A stretch of DNA of 64,000 nucleotides from Lachnospiraceae bacterium (GCA_017470935.1 JAFUXG010000047.1:20997-84996), one strand, 5' to 3'; shown: positions 25,980 to 36,585, counted from the first letter of the stretch. Notes: generated by a model not told the origin, from the letters alone. Program-made: numbers and translations.

Positions 25980-27437
25980 TCAGAGCTTTACATCCTCACA
26001 GATCCACACCGAAACAGTCTCTCTGTTCACATAGAAATCACCACAGCCATCATCACCGATCTTGATGTTATACTTGGCATTTCCAAGCACATCCTTAAAA
26101 AATCTTCCTGCAAACCTATGACCCACATACATATGCTTGCTTCCGCCTGTGCTGTCAGACATGATAACCGCTATGCCGGAATCCTTGTGCTCCTCGTCTC
26201 CCTCTCTCGTCCAGCCAATCACATTGTAATCATCTAAGTAATCATGCTGTGTGCCATAGGCGAGGCGTTTTCTGATCTTCATCATCTTGTTGAGCATAGT
26301 CTTCTTTGGCGCAATATTATCATGGGGAATTCCGTAATAGTCTCCATAGAATACACAAGGATACCCATCTGCTCTAAGCAGGGTAAGTGCATAGGCATGA
26401 GGCTTGAACCAATCCTCCACCCATGATTCAAGCGCCTGTCCAGGCTGTGTATCATGGTTGTCAACAAAGGTAACAGCATTCATAGGATGTAGTGATACAA
26501 GAGTATCATTCAGGATACCTGACATATTGTAATCACCATGAGCCTTAGAAGCGTCATGGAAATGAAGATGCAACGGCACATCAAACAAAGACATCTCAAA
26601 ATTCACATTGTTAAGATACCTGTCCAGGTGTCCCACATCATAGTGCCAGTACTCACCAACAGCAAACAGATCCCTCCCCGCAGTCTCTCTCATTACAGGA
26701 AGCCAGTCCTTATAGAAATAGAAGCCTATATGCTTTACTGCATCAAGGCGGAGTCCATTGACCCCTGTCATCTGAAGGTACCATTTACCCCATTTATATA
26801 ACTCATCTCTTACCTCCGGATTTTCAAAATCAATATCCGCACCCATGAGGTAATCATAATTCCCATTCTCATCATCTACCGCTTCCTCCCATGTCTTTCC
26901 GGAAAAACGGTATATGGCATTCTTTGTCTCATCCTGATCCCAGTCAATTCCGTCAAAATGAGTCCAGTTCCATGTGAAGTCGGAGTACTTTCCCTTACGT
27001 CCAGGGAAGTTGAACTTAGTCCAGCCGCAGATTGTCTTCTCCTCACCAACCATCTGGTTACGGCTGTTGGCATTAAACTCCTCTGCCTGGATAAGCTCTG
27101 TCTCATCAGCTCCGATCTTATGATTCAGCACAATATCAGCATATATATCCACGCCCTTCTTCTGTACGGCGCGTATCATATCTATGTATTCCTTCTTGGT
27201 TCCGTACTTAGTGGGAACACTGCCCTTTTGATTAAATTCTCCAAGATCATAAAGGTCGTAAACTCCGTATCCCACATCCTTGTCGCCTCCTGCGCCCTTA
27301 TATGCCGGCGGCATCCAAAGTGCACTGACACCCAAGGTTTTAAGCTTGGAAGCCTCCTCCATAGCCTGCTTCCAAAGGCTGTGATCCTCCGGAAGATACC
27401 ATTCAAAGTATTGCATCATTAAACCGTTGTTACTCAT
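25980..27437 (-). CDS. cytoplasmic alpha-amylase, GH13 subfamily 5
   Basis: This 485-residue amylase has no signal peptide, so it acts on intracellular alpha-glucans or imported maltodextrins. The catalytic residues are D232 in GLRLDAVKHIG (nucleophile), E262 in FAVGEYWHYD (acid/base) and D329 in TFVDNHDTQPGQ. DIVLNHKIGADETE is conserved region I, and the length matches the E. coli AmyA-type GH13_5 enzymes. A 16-bp dyad (27566-27581) lies about 130 nt upstream and may be an operator. Confidence 0.95.
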   Translation of the reverse strand: MSNNGLMMQYFEWYLPEDHSLWKQAMEEASKLKTLGVSALWMPPAYKGAGGDKDVGYGVYDLYDLGEFNQKGSVPTKYGTKKEYIDMIRAVQKKGVDIYADIVLNHKIGADETELIQAEEFNANSRNQMVGEEKTICGWTKFNFPGRKGKYSDFTWNWTHFDGIDWDQDETKNAIYRFSGKTWEEAVDDENGNYDYLMGADIDFENPEVRDELYKWGKWYLQMTGVNGLRLDAVKHIGFYFYKDWLPVMRETAGRDLFAVGEYWHYDVGHLDRYLNNVNFEMSLFDVPLHLHFHDASKAHGDYNMSGILNDTLVSLHPMNAVTFVDNHDTQPGQALESWVEDWFKPHAYALTLLRADGYPCVFYGDYYGIPHDNIAPKKTMLNKMMKIRKRLAYGTQHDYLDDYNVIGWTREGDEEHKDSGIAVIMSDSTGGSKHMYVGHRFAGRFFKDVLGNAKYNIKIGDDGCGDFYVNRETVSVWICEDVKL

Positions 27438-27565
27438 GTCAGCTATTCCTCCCCAGTATTAACATTATGTAAATAATTATTTTCCTTGCTCAACAGATAC
27501 ATTAGTCTGTCGCATTATCTGGTATATTTTTATATAATATCTACTCATTATTACATAAATGCTTC

Positions 27566-27581
27566 CATTACACCTGTAATG
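27566..27581. promoter_or_regulatory. operator-like dyad upstream of the amylase gene
   Basis: CATTACACCTGTAATG has perfect 6-bp arms (CATTAC/GTAATG) around ACCT. It lies between the HgdB-like gene and the amylase. A LacI- or GntR-family site is possible. No matching regulator gene is present here. Confidence 0.35.
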
Positions 27582-27694
27582 CATCAACTGTGAAACAGTA
27601 TATCAAAATTTCCCATAAACTTCAAGACCGACAGAATCATTTATAGGCCTTCCTGTAAAGCCTTGAAGGACATTAAAGACCGCCCTGCTAATAT

Positions 27695-28957
27695 CTATCC
27701 TGCCACAGGCTCCATCTGCTCTCCTGCAACCGCCAGCATAAGCTTGATACGGTTTTCCTGATTAACCTTAGTTGCTCCGGGATCATAATCAATAGGACAT
27801 ATATTGGCATCCGGATATGCTGCCTTAAGCTCCCTGATCTTGCCCCTGCCAACTATATGATTTGGCAGACAGCCGAAGGGCTGAACGCATACAATATTCT
27901 TACATCCGTTTTCAATAAGCTCTGCCATCTCTGCAGTGAGCAGCCAGCCCTCACCCATACAGACCCCACGGCTTATATGCTTCTCCCCAAGCTTCTTAAG
28001 CTTCTTAAATGGCATAGGCTTATGAAACTGCGGAAAATGCCTTAAAACTGAAAGCATTGTACCCTCAAGATGCTCAACATATGCCACTGCAAGCCTTGAA
28101 AACCAAAGGCCGCTCTTTTCTCCATACATATAGTAATTCTCTTTGCCAATGTTAAGACTGTATAGCGCAAAGCCAAGTATTCCCGGCACTGTGATCTCCG
28201 CTCCCTGCTCCACAAGGAAATCCTGAAGATGATTATTGCCAAAATCCGCATACTTCACATATATCTCTCCCACAATACCCACCTTGGGCTTATCCTCATA
28301 TACCACATCCACTGAAGAGTAATCCTTTGCAATTGCTTTGAAATTCCTTCTGATAGATGAGATCGAAATCCCCTTATTATGGCGGATCTGCTCTGTAAGA
28401 ACCTCTCTCCACTTGTCCATAAGCCTCTTAGCCGTACCCTTTTCCACCTCATAAGGCCGCACCTGGTTGTTAAGCAGCATAATATAATCACCGTAAAGCC
28501 AGGTGATAAGACCCTTCAAAAACATCATTGGGGTCACGGAAAAACCGCTGTTATGCTCTATTCCACCAAAGTTGATGGACACAACAGGCACATATTCAAA
28601 GCCCGCCTGCTTTAATCCCTTCCTGAGCAGATGCACATAATTAGACGCACGGCATCCTCCTCCTGTCTGGTATAACATCAGCGCAGTAGTATGTGGATCA
28701 TAGTCACCGGACTCTAAAGCATATATCAGCTGTCCTATAACAACTATAGCCGGATAGCATGCATCATTATGAACATACTTAAGTCCCGTATCAATAACCT
28801 TTTTTCCCTCATAATTAAGAAAATCCACCTTATAGCCTGCCTCACGGAACACCGATCCCATAAGCGAAAAATGTACCGGAAGTGCATTGGGAATAAGTAT
28901 TGTGTGGGTTTCCTTCATTTCCATTGTAAATTCGGGAAATCTTTCATTTGTTTCCAT
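27695..28957 (-). CDS. HgdB-like / acyl-CoA dehydratase activase-related protein (stand-alone COG3581-type)
   Basis: This 420-residue protein resembles the C-terminal third of the very large fused 2-hydroxyglutaryl-CoA dehydratase activase proteins. Cysteines are in YVHNDACYPAIVVIGQL, TGGGCRASNYV and CVQPFGCLPNHIVGRG, consistent with an iron-sulfur cluster. The middle has GIVGEIYVKYADFGNNHL. Here it is alone, without the activase ATPase or second subunit adjacent. The GAGGGTG ribosome site fits the ATG at 28957 better than a GTG at 28966. The reaction is unknown. Confidence 0.75.
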   Translation of the reverse strand: METNERFPEFTMEMKETHTILIPNALPVHFSLMGSVFREAGYKVDFLNYEGKKVIDTGLKYVHNDACYPAIVVIGQLIYALESGDYDPHTTALMLYQTGGGCRASNYVHLLRKGLKQAGFEYVPVVSINFGGIEHNSGFSVTPMMFLKGLITWLYGDYIMLLNNQVRPYEVEKGTAKRLMDKWREVLTEQIRHNKGISISSIRRNFKAIAKDYSSVDVVYEDKPKVGIVGEIYVKYADFGNNHLQDFLVEQGAEITVPGILGFALYSLNIGKENYYMYGEKSGLWFSRLAVAYVEHLEGTMLSVLRHFPQFHKPMPFKKLKKLGEKHISRGVCMGEGWLLTAEMAELIENGCKNIVCVQPFGCLPNHIVGRGKIRELKAAYPDANICPIDYDPGATKVNQENRIKLMLAVAGEQMEPVAG

Positions 28958-29084
28958 AATAATCACCCTCTGATTTATCCTTTGAATTGTATGATATTAC
29001 TTATGATAACATGACCCTGAATTTTTAAACACAGTTAATTTTTCACAGTATTTTGACAGCTGCCCTTCAATGGCAATATACAGT

Positions 29085-30257
29085 TTATTTCACCTGCCGT
29101 TTCCGGTAAATGATAACAACCGTGATTGCAAATACAGCCACTGCATAAGCAGATACTATCCCTGCCTGGGAAAACAATGATCTCTTAAATGCAGGTGTAA
29201 CAGTCTTTACTGCACCTATCATTTCATTATTTTCAATATACCAGTAGGTAGGGAAAAGCTTTGCCACCTTCATTACGCTTTCCCCAAAGAACTCCCTCGG
29301 CACAAATACTCCTCCGAAGAAGCAGAGAGCCAGACTGATGATATTAAGCAGACCTGTAAGCATATTGTTCCCCATAGACACGATTCCCGCAAAGAAGCCC
29401 AGGGAAAGTCCAAGCAGCAGCATGGCCAATATATTAACTATAAAGTACGGCAGCCTGGTATCTGACAAAAGACTTCCACCTGACACTGCACATGCTGCTA
29501 TCATTACCACAACGAACAGAATTGCTCCATAAAAAAGTGTTCCGCATATAAAGCCTGCGGTCCGCTCATAAAGAGGTGTGGGGGAACATTCCATCCTTGC
29601 AGATACTTCCTTCTCGTTAAATCTCATAAGAGCCATTCCCATGCCGCCCATACAAAGTGTAATGAACATGTATGGTACAAAGCTTAAGAACACCGTTGCC
29701 GCATCATGCTGGTTCTCATTTACAAATGACGCCAGTGATACAGTACACTCCTCCTTGCCGATCTCATCAAGGAGCTTCACTGCCTCATCCAAGGTATATC
29801 CTGCTTCAACAAGGCCCTTTATCTTAGATATATACATTGTAAGCTCGCTTGTAAAATATGCCGCCTTATATGTACCCGGTGTGGACATACCCTCAAAGGC
29901 AGGCTCCTTTCCCACAAGCAGCTTATCCTGAAAGCCCTCTGGTATGATCAGAACATAGTCAACCGCTCTCCAATATAATTGGTAGGCGATAGCCTCATCA
30001 TTTTCTTCTATATCAACAAGCTTGTTCTTTTTCTTAACAAACTCCTTCACTATCTCTCCCATATTGCCGGTATCCCTGTCAATGACCGCAATATTAACAG
30101 GTGTCTGTCTTAGCATCTCATCCGAATCCTTCTTTGCAGCGCCTCCTGAATTAGGTCCCGTCATCAAAAATGCCACCGCAAATGATACTATACCGTATAC
30201 CAATATTACACCCTTGTATGATTTCAAAACCTTAAAAAACAACTTAAATACTTGCAT
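29085..30257 (-). CDS. ABC-2 type exporter permease
   Basis: This 390-residue ABC-2 family permease has an N-terminal helix (VILVYGIVSFAVAFLMTG), a large extracellular domain of about 150 residues and five or six C-terminal helices. The start at 30257 (MQVFKLFFKVLKSYKG) has AGGAGA upstream. The frame overlaps the previous permease by 14 bp, so the two are coupled and probably form a heterodimer with the ATPase encoded upstream. The substrate is unknown. The architecture resembles exporters of peptides or drugs. Confidence 0.88.
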   Translation of the reverse strand: MQVFKLFFKVLKSYKGVILVYGIVSFAVAFLMTGPNSGGAAKKDSDEMLRQTPVNIAVIDRDTGNMGEIVKEFVKKKNKLVDIEENDEAIAYQLYWRAVDYVLIIPEGFQDKLLVGKEPAFEGMSTPGTYKAAYFTSELTMYISKIKGLVEAGYTLDEAVKLLDEIGKEECTVSLASFVNENQHDAATVFLSFVPYMFITLCMGGMGMALMRFNEKEVSARMECSPTPLYERTAGFICGTLFYGAILFVVVMIAACAVSGGSLLSDTRLPYFIVNILAMLLLGLSLGFFAGIVSMGNNMLTGLLNIISLALCFFGGVFVPREFFGESVMKVAKLFPTYWYIENNEMIGAVKTVTPAFKRSLFSQAGIVSAYAVAVFAITVVIIYRKRQVK

Positions 30258-31671
30258 ATTTCTGTCTCCTAAGCTTTGCAGCACTGATCAGTATAAATAA
30301 TACACCTATGCCGAAAAGTGTTGCAAGGTTTGTAAAATACTGCCTGTAATTGCCAAATACCGCTATGCTCCTAAACCCGTTAACAATAAGGGTCGCAGGA
30401 TTGATACGGTTAACTATCGGAAGCTTTTCCTCGAGATAATATGTAATATCTGCCCACATAAGACCACTTAAGAAGGAGCTTCCCATAAAGAACAGAACGC
30501 ACAGGCTGTCCTTCTTCTTTGCATCCCCGGAAGACATAACAGCGATCATAGTTCCCGCTGCCTGCCCCGTAAAACCACCCACCAATGCGTTAAGCACAAT
30601 AAGCCCTGCATTTGATCCGAAATCCTGCTTATATACGAACACAACAACTGCAAGAACTATCATAAGCATTGCGGAAAAGATGGTATATGTTCCAAGAAAG
30701 TCTGTTACCACCTGTGAGAGCTTAGGTGTGGGAGCAACATTTCTTCTTGCAGCAAGGGCACTCTGATCCACCTGGATTGACTTCCCGTTTTCCAGACCGA
30801 ACTGTGATGCAATAAGACATGTCATGGCGATAAGAGCAAAGAAATACTGGGTATAAGGGCTCTTATCCTCTCCCTTTAATGGTATGTCTTTGATCTCGAT
30901 GCCCTCGCCATATAAACCTGATATAACCTTCATGATCTTACCCGGATCATCAGCTGCAGCCTTTGTTATCATCTCATTTGACTGGATATATTGATCAAGA
31001 AATGTCTTAATGACGGAAGCCCCCACATCCATATCCCTGACCACCATCTCATATTCAGAGGAAGTGTTGTTCATCATGGACTGAACCTGTCCCGCTATAT
31101 TATCAAGATCCATATCCCGGTCAAAATCAAAGTCTTCCACACCCTCATTACCGGATTCCTTAACAAAATCGGTAATAAGGTCCTTGTTGGCTATCATCCA
31201 GGAAATGATTTCTTCCTTTGACATATCATTAGGCAACATTCCACCAATCACTTCCTGTCCTACATTGGAAAAAATACTGTTGTTCATTATATCATCTTCA
31301 CCAAGAACACCATCTATACCTGATGTATCCTTCTCGTTACTCTCAGTTTCCTCTTTCTCTCTCACAATGACATAACCATCTATATCATCTGATATAAGTG
31401 CCTTGTCAGCCTCTTCCACACTGTCATATATGTGCACATCGAACATGGGCTCATCATCCTCTGTCTTGACCTCATTAAGCATCTGCATGAAGTTCTCATT
31501 CTCTATTTCAGCATATACTCCCATGGGAATCTTTGAAAACTGCTGCTCCAAGTCGATATTGCCGAACATAAAGTAGAACAGCATTCCAAGGAATATAGGA
31601 AACACAAGAGTCCAGAAAATAGCCACCGGAGTCCTTAATACAATTTTGATCTTGTAAATGTAACGCAACAT
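30244..31671 (-). CDS. ABC-2 type exporter permease with large extracellular domain
   Basis: This 475-residue permease has an N-terminal transmembrane helix (FWTLVFPIFLGMLFYFMFG) and an extracellular region of about 210 residues rich in Asp/Glu. Six C-terminal helices follow, including AMLMIVLAVVVFVYKQDFG. It is the partner of the permease at 29085-30257 and lies 163 bp below the ATPase gene. GAAAGGATATGGAG precedes the ATG. Cargo is not predictable. Confidence 0.88.
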   Translation of the reverse strand: MLRYIYKIKIVLRTPVAIFWTLVFPIFLGMLFYFMFGNIDLEQQFSKIPMGVYAEIENENFMQMLNEVKTEDDEPMFDVHIYDSVEEADKALISDDIDGYVIVREKEETESNEKDTSGIDGVLGEDDIMNNSIFSNVGQEVIGGMLPNDMSKEEIISWMIANKDLITDFVKESGNEGVEDFDFDRDMDLDNIAGQVQSMMNNTSSEYEMVVRDMDVGASVIKTFLDQYIQSNEMITKAAADDPGKIMKVISGLYGEGIEIKDIPLKGEDKSPYTQYFFALIAMTCLIASQFGLENGKSIQVDQSALAARRNVAPTPKLSQVVTDFLGTYTIFSAMLMIVLAVVVFVYKQDFGSNAGLIVLNALVGGFTGQAAGTMIAVMSSGDAKKKDSLCVLFFMGSSFLSGLMWADITYYLEEKLPIVNRINPATLIVNGFRSIAVFGNYRQYFTNLATLFGIGVLFILISAAKLRRQKYASI

Positions 31672-31834
31672 ATCTCCATATCCTTTCCGGCATAGTACTT
31701 CATAGGGAATTGCTAAAAATATTTGCTTTATTAAAGCTCCCCATCAGGTAATACATTTTTGCCCGGCTAACGTTCCTCATTCTGCCATAAAATTATATTA
31801 TTTGCACAGAAAACAATAAAAAATAATGATCGGA

Positions 31835-32767
31835 TCAGTCTCGAAGCTCCTTGCCTGTGATCTCAAGAAATACATCATTAAGTGTAGGCAGCTCTGAATG
31901 AACACCACGGAATGTAACATCATGCTCCTTCATCACATCAAGAAGCCTTATAAGATTATGCTTTCCCTTTGAAAATCTCACCTTCAAAAACGCCCCATCA
32001 TATTCCACTCCTATAACATGAGGCAGTGCTTCAATTAAGCTTCTTATCTCATCAGACAATTCCGGAAGCTCCATGGTTATGGTCTCACCAAGGTCTATCA
32101 TGGCCTTGAGTTCATCCGTTGTCCCAACTGCAATGCTCCTGCCATGATCCATAATAAGTATCCTGGTGCATATTTGCTCAACCTCTTCCATATAGTGGGT
32201 AGTGTAAATGATAGTAGCACCATTTTCATTTAATTTCTGGATGCCCTCTAATATCTTGTTACGGCTCTGGGGATCAACTGCAACTGTAGGCTCATCAAGG
32301 ATTATGAGCTTCGGCTTATGTGCAATGCCGCATGCGATATTAAGTCTCCTCAAAAGTCCGCCCGAAAGCTTCTTAGGGTAAAATTTCCTGTATTCTGTTA
32401 TCTCAACAAACTCCATAGCTTCTTCAACTAACTGTTTGCGCTTCTTCTTATCCTTTATATAGAGACCGCAGAAATAATCAATATTCTCCTCCACATTTAA
32501 TTCATCAAAGACGGCCACATTCTGAAGTATTACTCCTATGTCCTTCTTAAGCTCATAGCTGTCCGGCTTCATCTCCTGTCCAAAGACCTCGATCGTTCCC
32601 TCGTCATATTGCAGCAATGACAACAGGCAGTTCATGGTTGTAGACTTTCCGCTGCCGTTAGGACCCAGCAGACCGAAAACCTCTCCCTCTTCAATCTCTA
32701 AGCTAAAATGGTCAAGTGCTACAAAGTCACCATAGCTCTTGACCAGATTCTCTATCTTGACTACCAT
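31835..32767 (-). CDS. ABC-2 exporter ATP-binding protein
   Basis: This 310-residue ATPase has Walker A LLGPNGSGKSTTMNCLL, ABC signature LSGGLLRRLNIACGI, Walker B LIILDEPTVAVDPQSR and an H-loop YTTHYMEEV. A C-terminal extension (ALPHVIGVEYDGAFLKVRF) is typical of CcmA/DRA-type exporters. The start at 32767 follows GAGGAGGAAGG. It heads the three-gene exporter set. Confidence 0.94.
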   Translation of the reverse strand: MVVKIENLVKSYGDFVALDHFSLEIEEGEVFGLLGPNGSGKSTTMNCLLSLLQYDEGTIEVFGQEMKPDSYELKKDIGVILQNVAVFDELNVEENIDYFCGLYIKDKKKRKQLVEEAMEFVEITEYRKFYPKKLSGGLLRRLNIACGIAHKPKLIILDEPTVAVDPQSRNKILEGIQKLNENGATIIYTTHYMEEVEQICTRILIMDHGRSIAVGTTDELKAMIDLGETITMELPELSDEIRSLIEALPHVIGVEYDGAFLKVRFSKGKHNLIRLLDVMKEHDVTFRGVHSELPTLNDVFLEITGKELRD

Positions 32768-32833
32768 ATCCTTCCTCCTCAAAGATGCATTAATATAATG
32801 TTCTGCCATCAAAGTGCCTACAAAAAACTATAA

Positions 32834-33619
32834 TTAACCTTCTATGAATCTTCCAAGGAATTGCTTGGTTCTTTGCTCCTTCGGATGATTGAACACCTCA
32901 TCCGGGGTTCCGTACTCAAGTACATATCCGTCATCCATAAATATGACCTCATCTGACACATCCCTTGCAAAGGCCATCTCATGGGTAACGATTATCATGG
33001 TCATCTTCTGCTCTGCAAGCTCCTTGATAACCTTAAGCACTTCTCCTGTAAGCTCCGGATCAAGGGCTGAGGTGGGCTCATCAAAGCAAAGTATATCAGG
33101 CTTCATAGCAAGCGCTCTTGCAATGGCTACTCTCTGGCACTGCCCACCTGAAAGCTGATGGGGATAATTGTTCATTCTCTCAGACAATCCCATCTGATAC
33201 AGGAGCATTTTCGCTTCATCCTCTATCTCAGTGAATATCTCCTTTTTCTTAGCCTTAAAATCAGGAAGCTTCTCCGCCTGGAGCTGCTTTGCCAGCATTA
33301 CATTCTGCAAAGCAGTATACTGGGGAAACAGGTTAAAGGACTGAAATACCATTCCGAAATGAAGCCTGTTCTTCCTTATAACAGAATCCTTTAGATACTC
33401 CTTATCATCTGCATCAAAGACCACATTACCGGCAACCTTGATCACACCTGAATCTGCATGCTCTAAGAAATTGAGACAACGAAGGAGCGTTGTCTTTCCG
33501 CTTCCCGATGAACCTATAATGGAAAGCACCTGGCTTTCCTCCATAGTGAAGCATATATCCTTAAGCACCTCAGTATGCTCGAAGGATTTGCCGATATGTT
33601 CTACCTCTAAAATACTCAT
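32834..33619 (-). CDS. polar amino-acid ABC transporter ATP-binding protein
   Basis: This 261-residue GlnQ/ArtP-type importer ATPase has Walker [39 protein letters not shown], signature [17 protein letters not shown] and [16 protein letters not shown]. The start at 33619 ([11 protein letters not shown]) follows GGAGG. It lies 14 bp below the permease gene and is the last gene of the importer operon. Confidence 0.94.
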   Translation of the reverse strand: MSILEVEHIGKSFEHTEVLKDICFTMEESQVLSIIGSSGSGKTTLLRCLNFLEHADSGVIKVAGNVVFDADDKEYLKDSVIRKNRLHFGMVFQSFNLFPQYTALQNVMLAKQLQAEKLPDFKAKKKEIFTEIEDEAKMLLYQMGLSERMNNYPHQLSGGQCQRVAIARALAMKPDILCFDEPTSALDPELTGEVLKVIKELAEQKMTMIIVTHEMAFARDVSDEVIFMDDGYVLEYGTPDEVFNHPKEQRTKQFLGRFIEG

Positions 33620-33633
33620 AGCATCCTCCAATC

Positions 33634-34320
33634 CTACCTGAAATACTCAAGCTTCTTCTCCAGCCCGCCAAGAAGCAGGGTGAGAAGTCCGTTACAAATA
33701 AGATAATATATTGCTGTAAAAAACAGAGGCCAGATCGCTCCCGATATTCCCTGGGAACCCTTCATAAATGCCTGGCCCGCCCAGATAACCTCCTGCAGTG
33801 CTATAATTCTGGCAAGAGAGGTATCCTTGACCAGAGTCAAAATCTCATTGGACATGGGAGGAAGAATTCTCTTAACCATCTGTAAAAGCTTCACCTTAAA
33901 GAATATCTGAGACCTGGTCATACCAAGCACAAGTCCTGCTTCATCCTGTCCAACAGGAATACTGATGATCCCGCCTCTGAATATCTCAGAAAAGTAACAG
34001 GCATAATTAATGATAAATGCCACAGATGACGCAAAAAATCTTCCCGATTCATCACCGCCCCAGATAGGATTATGTAAAACCAGCCCTGGGAAATAGTAGA
34101 TGATCAAAAGCTGGATCATCAATGGAGTCCCTCTTATTATCCATATAAAAATCTTCAATATAAATCTGACAGGTGCGATCTTAGACTTTGAGCCAAAGCA
34201 TATTATCAGTCCTAATGGAAGCGCACCTATAAGAGTCACAAAAAACAGCTTTAATGTCTGAAGAAATCCAATATTCAAGGAATGAACAACAATAGGAAGC
34301 TGCTCTATAAAAGTATCCAT
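33634..34320 (-). CDS. polar amino-acid ABC transporter permease
   Basis: This 228-residue HisM/GlnP-type permease starts [19 protein letters not shown] at 34320 after GAGAGG. The EAA-like loop [16 protein letters not shown] and five hydrophobic segments are visible. [14 protein letters not shown] is the conserved C-terminal block. A longer frame (from 34422) would overlap the binding-protein gene and is rejected. Confidence 0.94.
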   Translation of the reverse strand: MDTFIEQLPIVVHSLNIGFLQTLKLFFVTLIGALPLGLIICFGSKSKIAPVRFILKIFIWIIRGTPLMIQLLIIYYFPGLVLHNPIWGGDESGRFFASSVAFIINYACYFSEIFRGGIISIPVGQDEAGLVLGMTRSQIFFKVKLLQMVKRILPPMSNEILTLVKDTSLARIIALQEVIWAGQAFMKGSQGISGAIWPLFFTAIYYLICNGLLTLLLGGLEKKLEYFR

Positions 34321-34378
34321 CACATACCTCTCAGTTATCAAATAATACCAGCATTTATACAAAATCAAATATATATTA

Positions 34379-35233
34379 TTACTGCTCAATAAGTGCAGCC
34401 TGTACACCGTATGTCTCTGCAATCTTTGTCATAGATCCATCTTCATAGCTTGTCTTAAAGAAATCATTTAATGCTGCAACAAGGTCAGAGCCCTTTCTAA
34501 AGCCTACACCATACTTCTCGTCGTTAAGTCCGACTGTGTATGTAAGATTCTCATAGCTTGTCCCTTCTCCAACCATGGCAGCAGCCATAAGTGAATCAAT
34601 GATAGCTGCATCTGATGTTCCGGCTGCAACCTCCATAAGAGCATTTGCCTGGCTTGTGACCTCTGTATAATTAAGTCCGTTATTTTCCGCCTCAGCTGCA
34701 CCGGCACTTCCTACCTCAACAGCAAAATTAAGCTCCTTTACACTGTCTACAGTCTGATAGTCATCTGCCTTATCCTTTGGAACAATAACGACCTGTGAAT
34801 TATTGCAGTATGCATTAGAACAATCCATTGCGCTTAATACCTCATCAGTCAATGTCATACCATTCCATACACAGTCTATACTTCCCGAGTCAAGCTCAAG
34901 TGCCTTGTTATCCCACTCAATCTCAACAAACTCTGCATCTACCCCAAGGCTCTCAGCAAAAGCCTTTGCCATATCGGCATCAAAGCCTATCCAATCGCCG
35001 TTATCATCCTTGTAATCCATAGGTTCAAAATCTGTAATGCCGATAACAAGCTTGCCATTATCCTTGATTTTTGCCATATCCTCTACTGTGGCAGCACTGT
35101 CATCAGAAGAACTTTCCTCTACTGATACGTCATTGCTCTCATTTGATGATGTTTCACCATTACCTGCACCACATGCTGTGAGACATAAACACATTGTCAT
35201 TGCTGCTGCCACCTTAATAAACTTCTTGAACAT
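34379..35233 (-). CDS. polar amino-acid ABC transporter substrate-binding lipoprotein
   Basis: This 284-residue family 3 solute-binding protein is membrane-anchored by a lipobox, LTAC with Cys21. An acidic Ser/Asp linker follows, then the binding fold: NGKLVIGITDFEPMDYKDD, WIGFDADMAKAFAESLG and IDCVWNGMTLTDE. It delivers a polar amino acid to the adjacent permease and ATPase. The exact ligand is uncertain. AAGGAGG precedes the ATG. Confidence 0.94.
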   Translation of the reverse strand: MFKKFIKVAAAMTMCLCLTACGAGNGETSSNESNDVSVEESSSDDSAATVEDMAKIKDNGKLVIGITDFEPMDYKDDNGDWIGFDADMAKAFAESLGVDAEFVEIEWDNKALELDSGSIDCVWNGMTLTDEVLSAMDCSNAYCNNSQVVIVPKDKADDYQTVDSVKELNFAVEVGSAGAAEAENNGLNYTEVTSQANALMEVAAGTSDAAIIDSLMAAAMVGEGTSYENLTYTVGLNDEKYGVGFRKGSDLVAALNDFFKTSYEDGSMTKIAETYGVQAALIEQ

Positions 35234-35294
35234 TATTATAATCCTCCTTAATAGTATGTTTTACAAAATATACATATACAAAAACAACATTCAA

Positions 35295-35323
35295 ATAATA
35301 CCAACAATTTATATATTCGTCAA
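35295..35323 (-). promoter_or_regulatory. promoter of the amino-acid importer operon
   Basis: On the minus strand TTGACG (35323-35318), a 17-nt spacer and TATTAT (35300-35295) lie about 62 nt upstream of the binding-protein start. Confidence 0.65.
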
Positions 35324-35339
35324 TAAAATTGTCTGTCAT

Positions 35340-36542
35340 TTAACGTTTTCTAAAGTCACTGATTATCACCACATCTCCCTCTTCGATAACAAGCTCACCG
35401 TCAGGTATGATACCCCTACCATTTCTTTTGATCATAACGATCAGCATCTTTCTTGACATATCAAGCTCTTTGATTGCCTGTCCCCTCCAGGAGTGTTCCG
35501 GGCCAATATTAACCTCAGTCAAATGAAGCGGTCTTCCGCTTTTAAGGGCTTCTGAGCCAAGGACCAGCACATCACCAGCCTGTAGCTTTACATCACCCTT
35601 TGGAATAAGAATATCATCACCGCGTTCAATAAGGGCAATTATCGTATTAGCCGGCAGTCCTAACTCACGAATGAATTTCCCGGCCCATTTATCGCGTTTT
35701 TTAAGCACTATCTCTATAAAATGAATATCCTGCTCTGCTGCAAAATCCCCGAGCTCCGTAAGCCTTGTATACTGCTCAACAAATCCAGCAGATATAATAC
35801 CTGTTGGTATAGCAACCATTCCGACGCCAAGAAATGCAATCACGATTCCAAAAAACTTCCCCAGTGTGGTAACGGGATATATATCTCCATAACCCACAGT
35901 CAAAAGGGTAGATGCCGCCCACCATATTCCGGAAAAGGCATTCTGAAAAACCTCAGGCTGTGCCGTATGCTCTACACTGTACATACATAAGCTTGAAGCA
36001 ACCATAAGAACAACAATGATAAAAACAGATGACATAAGCTGCTGGCTCTTGCTTGACAGAACCTCTGTAATTACATTTAAGGAATCATAATACGCATTGA
36101 TCCTGAACAGCCTTAATATCCTCACAACCCTGAACATTCTGAATACTGCGGCACCTGACGGAAAAAACACAGGTAAATAATATGGCAGGAAGGAAAGTAT
36201 ATCCACTATACCTGCAAAGGAGAGGATATACCTTCTCACTGCCACCTGTGTTTTATCATTGGGATATAATTCTGCAGCCGTCAAAAGTCTTAATATAAAA
36301 TCAATGGCAAAGAAAGCAACCGTTATCTTCTCGATCATCATGAACAGGCTGCCATAGGATGCACTAAGGCTGTCATATGTGTTAAGTATTGCTGCCGTAA
36401 GATTGATTACTAATGCTCCGGTACTGATAATATCGTATGCCTGGTTCACCGGCTCATTAACAACTCCCACCGATACCATGGAAAATATGCTTTCTCTTAT
36501 TTTCTTCCATTGAATGCTCTTATTACTACTCTCAGCTGCCAC
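35340..36542 (-). CDS. six-helix potassium channel with two C-terminal TrkA-C-like domains
   Basis: This 400-residue channel has an S1-S4-like region with an Arg-rich S4 (FRMFRVVRILRLFRIN). A pore with the selectivity filter LTVGYGDIYPVTT lies near residue 215, preceded by an S5/S6 pair. Two tandem TrkA-C/RCK-C-like modules follow (about residues 275-330 and 340-400), with GDVLVLGSEALKSG and GDVVIISDFRKR at equivalent ends. It probably mediates gated potassium flux controlled by a cytosolic ligand. Confidence 0.9.
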   Translation of the reverse strand: MAAESSNKSIQWKKIRESIFSMVSVGVVNEPVNQAYDIISTGALVINLTAAILNTYDSLSASYGSLFMMIEKITVAFFAIDFILRLLTAAELYPNDKTQVAVRRYILSFAGIVDILSFLPYYLPVFFPSGAAVFRMFRVVRILRLFRINAYYDSLNVITEVLSSKSQQLMSSVFIIVVLMVASSLCMYSVEHTAQPEVFQNAFSGIWWAASTLLTVGYGDIYPVTTLGKFFGIVIAFLGVGMVAIPTGIISAGFVEQYTRLTELGDFAAEQDIHFIEIVLKKRDKWAGKFIRELGLPANTIIALIERGDDILIPKGDVKLQAGDVLVLGSEALKSGRPLHLTEVNIGPEHSWRGQAIKELDMSRKMLIVMIKRNGRGIIPDGELVIEEGDVVIISDFRKR

Positions 36543-36585
36543 TTTAAAAACCTCTTAATAATATATACAATCTGTTTAATAATGC

